A stretch of DNA of 64,000 bases from NCBI RefSeq assembly GCF_017868775.1, contig NZ_CP053381.1, positions 1,488,001 to 1,552,000 on the forward strand, read 5' to 3'. This stretch comes from Billgrantia sulfidoxydans. GTDB lineage: Bacteria > Pseudomonadota > Gammaproteobacteria > Pseudomonadales > Halomonadaceae. The notes beneath the pieces are model-generated. The model had not been told where the DNA came from, searched no databases, and saw only the letters and a program-made list of their open reading frames with translations. A program made the position numbers and the translations under genes. Positions 8,851-15,987 of the stretch are shown one piece after another (positions within the stretch are counted from its first letter, which is position 1; the number at the start of each line of letters is the position of its first letter).

Positions 8851-9820
8851 TGTCCAGAATCTCTCTCAAGCGCTCGGCGTTCCCGGCATGTTCTTCTGCC
8901 AGCCGTTCCCACTGCACTCGATAGGCCATCTCCAGGTAACGCTCGCGCTCCTCGCCCTCGAATTCGATGGTCTCGATGCCGGCTTCGGCCTGACGACGCT
9001 CCTCCTCTGCGTTGATCTCTTCGTTGAGAGCGTTCTGCTCCTCCAGCCAGATCGCCTTTTCGGTGAGGTAGTTACGCTGTTCGTCGGTGAGGTTGTCCCA
9101 GGTGTCCTGGTTCACCAGAACGCCGACCTCCACGTGATAGAAACCGGGGTCGACGCGGTAGCGGGTGTGCTCCTGCCAGCCGAGGTCGAAGATGCCCTGG
9201 ATGGGCCAGCCATAGCCATCCACCGTGCCCCGCTCCAGCGCGGTATAGACCTCGCCGGGCGGAGTCTGGGCGGCTTCGCCTCCCATTTCCTCCACGAAAG
9301 CGCGATACACCGGCGTGATGCGCATGCGCAGACCGTTGAGCTCCGGGCTGCTGATCGGCTCGTTGAGGTACAGGTGGTAGCGATTGCCATAGTTGGTATA
9401 GGCCAGGTAATGCACGTTCATCTGCTCGCGCCACATCTCTTGTAACTGCTCGAAACGGCCCGTTTCCCGTAACTCTTCGGGGGAGTAGCGCGTCAGGTTG
9501 AGCGCATGGGCGGCCGGCAGTGAACTGGTGTAGAACGCCGAGGTAACAAACGCCATGTCCACCACGCCGTTGCTCACCGCGTTGCCTACTTGAAAGGGGG
9601 GCATGGTCTCGGGGCCACCGATGAAGTCGATGTCGATCGGTGCCTCGGTATCGTTCTCGATCTCCTCGAGAAACATCTCGAAGGTGTGCGGGATGGCTGT
9701 GCCGGGAGTGAAGGCACTGACGGTGCGCAGGGTTGCCGTCTCGGCCGAAGCCTGACTCATCAGTCCCAGAGAGACCAAGGCGGTGCCGAAGGTAATAGGC
9801 CAGCGGATGTTGCGCTTCAT
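8843..9820 (-). CDS. TRAP transporter solute-binding protein (DctP type)
   Basis: A 325-residue periplasmic receptor with a Sec signal peptide (MKRNIRW, then a hydrophobic stretch ending SQASAET, cleavage near residue 27). The core has the family features: a mid-protein LNGLRMRITPVYRAFVEEMG segment holding the Arg that usually binds a carboxylate, then the EVYTALERGTVDG block. The C-terminal quarter is very rich in Glu and Arg helices (EEQNALNEEINAEEERR). The start at 9820 follows GGAGA. It lies between the cyclase gene and the permease genes of the same operon. The ligand should be a carboxylate by family rule; its identity is inferred, not seen. Confidence 0.88.
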   Translation of the reverse strand: MKRNIRWPITFGTALVSLGLMSQASAETATLRTVSAFTPGTAIPHTFEMFLEEIENDTEAPIDIDFIGGPETMPPFQVGNAVSNGVVDMAFVTSAFYTSSLPAAHALNLTRYSPEELRETGRFEQLQEMWREQMNVHYLAYTNYGNRYHLYLNEPISSPELNGLRMRITPVYRAFVEEMGGEAAQTPPGEVYTALERGTVDGYGWPIQGIFDLGWQEHTRYRVDPGFYHVEVGVLVNQDTWDNLTDEQRNYLTEKAIWLEEQNALNEEINAEEERRQAEAGIETIEFEGEERERYLEMAYRVQWERLAEEHAGNAERLREILDSE

Positions 9821-9860
9821 TGTGTATCTCCGTTGTTATTGTCGTGAGGGGTTCGCGATG

Positions 9861-10958
9861 TCAGTCGCGTGTCGGTGTACCGATGGCAACGGGTCTGACC
9901 GGTGCCTGTGCGGCTCCCTTCGTCACGGGAGGAAGAATCATGGTGCACGAGGTCCAGACTCGATCCGCGGCCAACTCGTCCAGCCGCGCATTTTGAATTT
10001 GATAGATGCCTGATTGCGTCAGGTTGTAATGGTGGATGGCAAAGGGCAGCCCATCCGGAACCCCTTCAGGGATTGCCTCGCCCGTCAGCATTCCTTCCGG
10101 GGCGGGGTCGGTGAAGGGGTTGTCCAGGGCGACCAGCACAATGGCCTGTTCCTCCAGCCACTCCACGGTATCGAAAGCCAGCCCCGGACCCTGGGCATAG
10201 TAACGCTCGTCGTCGCTGTTCCAGAGCTTGCCCCAGCCGGTATGGATGTAGAGCACATCGCCGGGCTGCAGGCCGCGCCAGGCGAGTCCCTGGGCTTCGA
10301 TCATGCCTTGGAGGTCGTCACGAGTGATCAAGTCGCCGGCTGCGAGTGGCTCGCCCTCGTTGAGGTAGGCCGCGGCATCCAGCAACACGGCAGAGGTAAC
10401 GATAGGTGGCAGATTCTCGAGTCCGAGTCGATCCAGGGGGGCCTCGGGGGCCGGTTTCACCTCTTCCTGGGTGAAGCCGCCGTAGTAACGCAGCGCCTCG
10501 GAGGGAAATTGCCCTTCACCGTTCCAGGGCTCTGGAAGATGAGCGAAATGGCCGAGCCCGTCGATCTGGGTGCCCTGCCCGCCGATGTTGCCGTTGATCG
10601 ATTCGGTATTGAATCCGTGACGAGTCCCCGGAATGCCGCTGGAAGGGTCGAAGCGGTTACTTTCCGGTTCGGCGAAAGGAGATTGCGGCATCGACGCGCT
10701 GCGGGGATAGGCCAGCTCGTATGCCTGTGCTTCGGGCTGCATGAGGTGACTGGCACAACGCTGCCAAGTGCTCGGACCTTGGGTATTCGCCATGCCGGCT
10801 TCATCACCATCCTGCCAGGGAGGTAAAGGCACCTGTTGAGCAGCGTTCTCTCCTTGATTCTGCTGCTCGTTTGGCTCAGCCGCCAAAGGCAGGGAGGCAG
10901 ACAGTACTGCCACACAGATGGCCGAAGGAACTGCTGACAAGCGGGCTTTCATTGTCAT
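9861..10958 (-). CDS. Periplasmic cyclase-family (kynurenine formamidase fold) hydrolase
   Basis: A 365-residue protein with a signal peptide (hydrophobic residues 8-25, cleavage near PLAAEP). It is a member of the cyclase family (PF04199 type), metal-dependent hydrolases that include kynurenine formamidase and isatin hydrolase. The metal-site region reads GTQIDGLGHF; most relatives have GTHxD...HF, so the first His is replaced by Gln here. A second conserved region is GDVLYIHTGWG. The start at 10958 follows AGG. As first gene of the operon it may convert an exported or external aromatic precursor before TRAP uptake. The substitution raises doubt about normal metal binding. Family call good; reaction unknown. 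Confidence 0.75.
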   Translation of the reverse strand: MTMKARLSAVPSAICVAVLSASLPLAAEPNEQQNQGENAAQQVPLPPWQDGDEAGMANTQGPSTWQRCASHLMQPEAQAYELAYPRSASMPQSPFAEPESNRFDPSSGIPGTRHGFNTESINGNIGGQGTQIDGLGHFAHLPEPWNGEGQFPSEALRYYGGFTQEEVKPAPEAPLDRLGLENLPPIVTSAVLLDAAAYLNEGEPLAAGDLITRDDLQGMIEAQGLAWRGLQPGDVLYIHTGWGKLWNSDDERYYAQGPGLAFDTVEWLEEQAIVLVALDNPFTDPAPEGMLTGEAIPEGVPDGLPFAIHHYNLTQSGIYQIQNARLDELAADRVWTSCTMILPPVTKGAAQAPVRPVAIGTPTRD

Positions 10959-11153
10959 TGTTACCTAGCTTGTTGTTTTTTAAAAAATTACCTTACCTGT
11001 CTCGTCACACTTTGCAGCGAGATGGCCATCTCAGACTAGAAAGGAATTCGTGATAGTTCAAGGTTGAAGTTTCAAGCTTGAAGATTTTCTTGTTAATAAA
11101 ACCTGCAAGTCTTTGCTCATGTCTGGGGCGCGTAGCCGAGCGCTCCACACTGC
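10959..11153. other. Intergenic region with TTCAAGCTTGAA palindrome
   Basis: This 195-base AT-richer gap separates two minus-strand genes. It holds an imperfect tandem of GTTGAAG / TTTCAAG / CTTGAAG around 11063-11083 containing the palindrome TTCAAGCTTGAA, which could be a regulator site or a small repeat remnant. It should also contain the promoter of the cyclase-TRAP-ior operon. I see no convincing terminator or RNA gene. Confidence 0.4.
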
Positions 11154-12626
11154 TCAGCTAGCGGCCAGGGCGAACATCGCCACCCCCAGCGCCAGGCCGG
11201 CGCCGATGGCGGCAAAGCGGCGGGTGCGGCGGCGATCCTGGCGCGACGAGCCGGCAGTGTAGTCGAAGCGCTCATAGAGGATGCGCCGCATCGGCATGCC
11301 CACGTCGAGAAGCGCGTCCGAGACCGCCGTGACCATCCCGCCGGGGCCGCACATGAGCACGACAGAGCGTGCCAGGTCGAGCCCTTCGAGAAGCGTTGTC
11401 AGCCGTTGCCGATCGAGCCGGCCGACCTCGCCGCGGTAGTCGGGGGCGGAGCTCTCGGAGAGCAGGAGCACGTGAAGGTCGAGCCGCGTGCGGGCCGCCT
11501 CGATCTCGTCGAGGCAGGCGAAGTTCGCCGGGGCGCCGACGGCGTAGGCGAGCCGAACGGGACGTCGCTCGCCCCGCGCCAGCATGTCGCGCAGCAGGCC
11601 CATGATCGGCGCGATGCCGACCCCGCCCGCGATCAGGATCACGGCCTCGGCGTCGCTGCCCTCCAGCACGAACTCGCCGTAGGGCCCGTCGAGCCCGATC
11701 GGCGTACCGGGCACCAACGCGCCCACCGTGCTCGTGAAGTCCCCCACCTCCTTGATGATCAGCCTGGTGCCGGGATCGAGGGGGCTGTCGGAGAGCGAGA
11801 AGGGGTGATCCAGGAGCGGAAACCGTCGCCGCCCGACGGTCAGCCAGACGAACTGGCCGGCGCGGTAGATCAGGGGTGGCGTGCCGGGGGCGGGCTCGAC
11901 ATGCAGCTGCCACATCCGGTCGGCGACGCGCGAGACGCTGGCGAGCGTCCACGGGTGCCGGTGCAGCTTGAACCAGCGCCAGCCATAGAGCACCCCGACC
12001 ACCGCTGCGACAGCGACGCCGGTGGCGAGCCAGATCGGCGGCAGCGGCGAGGCGGAGGTGAACCGGCCGGCCGCGAAGGCATGGTGCAGGCTGCCCGCTA
12101 CCGCCAGGACCCCGAGTGGCAGGTGCGTGGCCCGCCAGGTCTCGTAGCGCCACGGTAGTTTCTCGCGAAGCAGCGACGTGACGAGCAGCAGCGCGAAGGC
12201 GGCCCAGGCCACGACCCCGCTGCGGTAGTGCGGCAAAGTCAGGTAAACCTCGAGTCGCTCGCGCCCCAGCGCCGGTGCGTCGAGCCAGGTGGGCAGCACG
12301 TAGAACAGCGGATGCAGCACCACCGCGACCAGTACCCACCACGCCGCGATCTTGTGGAACGCCATGATCTTGTCGATGCCGAGATGGCGCGAGACGCGAT
12401 CGAAGCGGCCCGAGGTCACGAACTGTACCGCCATCGCGACGACCGCAACCATGCCGAGGGCCGCCGCCGCGTGCTCCCACGGGTCGGCCGGCGCGGCGCG
12501 GCCGAACAGCGCCACCGCGAGCGGCAGCAGGACGACGCCGAGGTAGAGGGCTGCAAGCGCGGGACCCGGCAGGCGAACCGCATGGCGGCCGGTCTCATGG
12601 GAGGTGCTGTCTTTGGGGTCTGTCAT
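11154..12626 (-). CDS. Ferric-reductase-like transmembrane flavoprotein (haem/FAD/NAD(P)H)
   Basis: A 490-residue membrane oxidoreductase. Residues ~20-230 hold about six helices. The paired His at 91/105 (FHKIAAWW...LHPLFY) and 168/181 are the likely ligands of two b haems. Residues ~230-430 form a ferredoxin-reductase module: HPFSLSDS (274-281) binds FAD, GGVGIAP (334-340) and CGPGG (426-430) bind NAD(P)H. One more C-terminal helix (~465-487) follows. The start is set at 12626 (MTDPKD); longer frames upstream would run into the divergent promoter. It should move electrons from NAD(P)H across the membrane. Its divergent neighbour is a multihaem cytochrome c, an obvious partner or electron acceptor in the periplasm. 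Confidence 0.85.
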   Translation of the reverse strand: MTDPKDSTSHETGRHAVRLPGPALAALYLGVVLLPLAVALFGRAAPADPWEHAAAALGMVAVVAMAVQFVTSGRFDRVSRHLGIDKIMAFHKIAAWWVLVAVVLHPLFYVLPTWLDAPALGRERLEVYLTLPHYRSGVVAWAAFALLLVTSLLREKLPWRYETWRATHLPLGVLAVAGSLHHAFAAGRFTSASPLPPIWLATGVAVAAVVGVLYGWRWFKLHRHPWTLASVSRVADRMWQLHVEPAPGTPPLIYRAGQFVWLTVGRRRFPLLDHPFSLSDSPLDPGTRLIIKEVGDFTSTVGALVPGTPIGLDGPYGEFVLEGSDAEAVILIAGGVGIAPIMGLLRDMLARGERRPVRLAYAVGAPANFACLDEIEAARTRLDLHVLLLSESSAPDYRGEVGRLDRQRLTTLLEGLDLARSVVLMCGPGGMVTAVSDALLDVGMPMRRILYERFDYTAGSSRQDRRRTRRFAAIGAGLALGVAMFALAAS

Positions 12627-12738
12627 TGTGTTTCCGAATGTAAGCCCCTCGTCTATGATCGAAGATAGACCAAACCCGGACGACACGGGCCTCGGGCGTC
12701 CGTGGCAACAGGTCGCAGTGCAACAGGAAGGGGACCCT

Positions 12739-13824
12739 ATGTTCAGCCAGTGTATCCGTCGTATTGCCGTCATTGCGACGCTCGCCTTGGCATCTCCTGC
12801 CCTGGCGCAGAATGATGACGCCGCGCTCTCCGCGATCGTCGAGGCGTGGCTCGCGGCGCCGCACGGCGACTACCGGTCGCCGGCGTTCACGTACTGGAAT
12901 GCGGAAGGCGAGGTACCGACGAACTGTGCGGCCTGCCATTCCCAGCCGGGCTTTATCGACTTTTTGGGCGCAGATGGCAGCACGGCGGGCGTCGTCGATA
13001 CCCCGGCGGCAATCAATGCGCCCATCGGATGCGCCTCCTGCCATACCACCGCCGCGCATGAGCTCGACGCGGTGACGTTTCCATCGGGCGTCAGTGTCGC
13101 GGCGTTGGGCGGGTCGGCGGTCTGCACGGCCTGCCATCAGGGGCGTGCGTCCAGCGACACGGTCGCCGCACGGGTCGAGGGCCTCGACGAGGACGCGGTC
13201 GTCTCCGAGCTCGGCTTCATCAACGTGCACTATGCTGTCGCGGCGGCGACGCTGCACGGCGCGCACGTTCGCGGCGGCTACCAGTATGCCGGGCGCGACT
13301 ATGTAGGGCGCTTCCCGCACGTGCCGAGCGCGAGCAACTGTACCTCCTGCCATGATCCCCACACGACCCGGGTCGCCACCGAGACGTGCCTGAGCTGTCA
13401 CCGCGGCGTCGACGAGATCACCGCGATCCGCACACGCCACGGCGACTTCGACGGCGACGGTAACACCGCCGAAGGCATTCACGGCGAAATCGAGACCCTG
13501 CGCACCCGCCTCGGCGAAGCGATCGTCCGCTATGCCGAAGAGGTCTCAGAAAAGCCGATCGGCTACGCCGCGGATACCTTCCCCTATTTCTTCGCCGACA
13601 GCGACGGAAATGGCGACATCAGCCCCGACGAGGCCATCTTCCCCAACCGCTACCAGAGCTGGACGCCGCGCCTGCTGAAGGCGGCCTACAACTACCAGTT
13701 CGCGAAGAAGGACCCCGGCGCCTACGTTCACAACCCCGGCTATGTATTGCAACTGCTTCACGACAGCCTCGCGAGCCTGGCGGAGCGCATCGAGGTGGAG
13801 GTGCCGGCGCAACGGCGCCAATGA
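12739..13824 (+). CDS. Pentahaem periplasmic cytochrome c with EF-hand-like loops
   Basis: A 361-residue protein with a signal peptide (MFSQCIRRIAVIATLALASPALAQ). Five CxxCH haem sites are visible: CAACH (63-67), CASCH (98-102), CTACH (129-133), CTSCH (201-205) and CLSCH (217-221). The C-terminal third has no haem site but carries two EF-hand-like acidic loops, GDFDGDGNTAEG and DSDGNGDISPDEA. The start has AGGAAGGGG just upstream; an in-frame start further up lacks a ribosome site. It is divergent from the ferric-reductase-like flavoprotein with a 112-base shared promoter region. Likely role: periplasmic electron transfer, perhaps in metal or thiol redox. I do not recognise a named cytochrome. 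Confidence 0.85.
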   Translation: MFSQCIRRIAVIATLALASPALAQNDDAALSAIVEAWLAAPHGDYRSPAFTYWNAEGEVPTNCAACHSQPGFIDFLGADGSTAGVVDTPAAINAPIGCASCHTTAAHELDAVTFPSGVSVAALGGSAVCTACHQGRASSDTVAARVEGLDEDAVVSELGFINVHYAVAAATLHGAHVRGGYQYAGRDYVGRFPHVPSASNCTSCHDPHTTRVATETCLSCHRGVDEITAIRTRHGDFDGDGNTAEGIHGEIETLRTRLGEAIVRYAEEVSEKPIGYAADTFPYFFADSDGNGDISPDEAIFPNRYQSWTPRLLKAAYNYQFAKKDPGAYVHNPGYVLQLLHDSLASLAERIEVEVPAQRRQ

Positions 13825-13835
13825 CGGGCACCTGG

Positions 13836-15062
13836 TTACCTCTCGATATGGTGATAGGCCTCACCCGCGTCGCGCAAGACAAGCGCCCGGCGCGCCTGGC
13901 GAATCAGCCACAGCCCGAACAGCGAGATTCCTCCCAGCAGGGCGAAGAGCGGGGTGTAGCGTCCGACCAGGCCGTGCAGCAGGGTGACCAGCGGTAACCC
14001 CAGCAGGACACCGCTGTAGGTGAACACCAGGCAGCCGCCGGCGGCGTCGGCGATGCGTTCGGGTGGGGCCAAATGGGTGATCTCGGCCATGAAGACACCG
14101 TTCCAGCCCAATGAAGAAAGGCTCAGCAGACACAGCAGCGTGACCACCAGCCACTGCGGCCAGGCCGGCGTCATCACGGCCACGAGCAAGGCGCCTGCGG
14201 TGGTCGTGCAGGCAATGATGGCGAGCGTGATCAGACGGTCGCCCAGGCGATCGCCGACCCAGCCCCAGCCGATGCGCCCCACCACACCGCTGACCTGCAC
14301 CGCCGACATCACCAGGCCTGCTTGCACCAGGCCGAAGGCGAGATCCTCGACCAACAAGGCCACGGTGAAGGCCGAGACCGATAGCTGGATAGCCGAGAAG
14401 CACAGGCTGAACAGGGCGACATGGCGCAGCGCGCGCTGCCGCCATACCAGCAGCAGGCCGGCAAAGGGGGTGACGAGCAGTTGGGTACGCGGTTCTCGCT
14501 GGTCGTCCCACGCTTGCCGTGTGCGCTGAAGGGCGAGAATTCCCCCCGCTGCCAGCGCCGTGAGCGTGAGCAGGCCGGCCTGCCAGCCCACCGTCAGGGC
14601 AAGTGCCGGGGCGCTGGCACCGGCCAACACCCCGCCGAGCGGCACGCCGGCCTGCTTGAGCGAGAAGATCAGCCCGCGATGCTCGGCTGGGGTGAAGCGC
14701 ACCAGCAGCACCGAGGCGGAAGGATTGGTCATGCCGTAACCCAGCCCGGCAATCAAGGAAGCCAACGCGAAGACCGGCAGCGATGGAATGGCCAGCAGGG
14801 CGGCCGCGCTGCCCAACAGGCCCAGCGAGAGCTGACTGGTACGGCACGGGCCCAGGCGTCGGGTCAACGGCCCGCCGATCATCGCTGACAGCATGGCGCC
14901 GGCGAAGATCAGGCTGACCTGCAGGCCCACCGTGGCTGAGGAGACCCCCAGCGCTGCTGCCAGTTCCGGGGCGATGGCGGCAGGAAACAGGGCCACCAGC
15001 GAGGAGAAGGCCAGCACCAAGGTGGTGGCCAGCAGGACGATCAACGGCACGATGTCAATCAA
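13836..15062 (-). CDS. MFS transporter
   Basis: A 408-residue, 12-helix permease of the major facilitator superfamily. The loop after helix 2 reads GGPLTRRLGPC, a form of the GxLaDrxGrR motif, and helix 4-5 has GLGYGMTNPSAS. HRGLIFSLKQAGVPLGG matches carboxylate and sugar-acid MFS carriers. The start overlaps the end of the HMG-CoA-lyase-like gene by eight bases, so it is co-translated as the last gene of the catabolic operon. It gives a second transport route beside the TRAP system of the same operon, either for uptake of a related acid or for export. Substrate unknown. Confidence 0.82.
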   Translation of the reverse strand: MIDIVPLIVLLATTLVLAFSSLVALFPAAIAPELAAALGVSSATVGLQVSLIFAGAMLSAMIGGPLTRRLGPCRTSQLSLGLLGSAAALLAIPSLPVFALASLIAGLGYGMTNPSASVLLVRFTPAEHRGLIFSLKQAGVPLGGVLAGASAPALALTVGWQAGLLTLTALAAGGILALQRTRQAWDDQREPRTQLLVTPFAGLLLVWRQRALRHVALFSLCFSAIQLSVSAFTVALLVEDLAFGLVQAGLVMSAVQVSGVVGRIGWGWVGDRLGDRLITLAIIACTTTAGALLVAVMTPAWPQWLVVTLLCLLSLSSLGWNGVFMAEITHLAPPERIADAAGGCLVFTYSGVLLGLPLVTLLHGLVGRYTPLFALLGGISLFGLWLIRQARRALVLRDAGEAYHHIER

Positions 15063-15987
15063 CCTTCTCGCGGGGGACCTGGCGCAGGTGGCTGGCGGTC
15101 TGGCCGCCGGGCAGCGCGGCGATCAGGTCGGCGGCCTGGAGCAGTGCCGGCAGGTCGATGCCGGTGGCGACCCCGCCGCCGTGCAGGGCGTAGAGCAGGT
15201 CCTCGGTGGCGGTGTTGCCGGTGGCGCCGGGGGCGAAGGGGCAGCCGCCCAGGCCCGAGCAGGCGGTGTCCACCGCCGTGGCGCCGTGGTGGATGGCGAA
15301 CAGCGCATTGGCCACGCCCATGCCGTAGGTGTCGTGGCCATGGAAGGCCCACCCAAGCCCCGGCTGAGCGTGACGCTCACGCAGGCGGGAGAAGTGGTCG
15401 GCCACCTGGTAGGGGCTGGCGCGGCCGGTGGTGTCGCACAGGGCCACCTCCAGCGGCAGCTCGCCGGCCAATTCGAGTGCCCTGCCGAGCACGCGATCGA
15501 CCTGCTGCCAGGAGACGGTGCCCTCGAAGGGGCAGTCGAAGCTGGTGCCCAGGTCGAGGCGCAAGCGGGTGCCTTCGCTCTGGCGCAGGCAAGCGATGAC
15601 CCGGCCCAGATCCTCTAGCGACTCGTCGGGGCTGCGCCGCACGTTGCTCTGGTTGTGCGACTCCGATACCGAGACCACGTAGACCACCTCGCGGATGCCG
15701 CATGCCAGCGCCCGCTCGGCGCCCTTGAGATTGGGCACCAGCGCCGAGAGGCGCACGTCAGGTCGGTCGGCGAAGGCCGCCACCAGTTCGCCGGTGTCGG
15801 CCATCTGCGGAATCGCCTTGGGGCTGACGAAGGAGCCGATCTCCAGGCGCGCCACCCCGGCGTCGAGCAGCGCCTCGATGCAGCGCCGCTTGTCGATGGT
15901 AGGCAGCGGGTCGCGGATCGACTGGAAGCCGTCGCGGGGGGCGACCTCGACGATTTCCACGTGTGGCGGTGGCTTGAGTGCCGTCAT
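15055..15987 (-). CDS. HMG-CoA lyase family enzyme (hydroxymethylglutaryl- or citramalyl-CoA lyase)
   Basis: A 310-residue TIM-barrel lyase. The N-terminal APRDGFQS metal/substrate segment and the C-terminal loop GLGGCPFAPGATGN with the catalytic Cys are diagnostic of the family. Members cleave 3-hydroxy-3-methylglutaryl-CoA to acetoacetate and acetyl-CoA, and some cleave (R)-citramalyl-CoA to pyruvate and acetyl-CoA. The gene overlaps both neighbours (four bases with the aconitase-like gene). The CoA transferase in the same operon would provide the CoA ester. Leucine-degradation partners (methylcrotonyl-CoA carboxylase, isovaleryl-CoA dehydrogenase) are absent nearby, which favours a substrate other than leucine-derived HMG-CoA. 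Confidence 0.85.
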   Translation of the reverse strand: MTALKPPPHVEIVEVAPRDGFQSIRDPLPTIDKRRCIEALLDAGVARLEIGSFVSPKAIPQMADTGELVAAFADRPDVRLSALVPNLKGAERALACGIREVVYVVSVSESHNQSNVRRSPDESLEDLGRVIACLRQSEGTRLRLDLGTSFDCPFEGTVSWQQVDRVLGRALELAGELPLEVALCDTTGRASPYQVADHFSRLRERHAQPGLGWAFHGHDTYGMGVANALFAIHHGATAVDTACSGLGGCPFAPGATGNTATEDLLYALHGGGVATGIDLPALLQAADLIAALPGGQTASHLRQVPREKVD

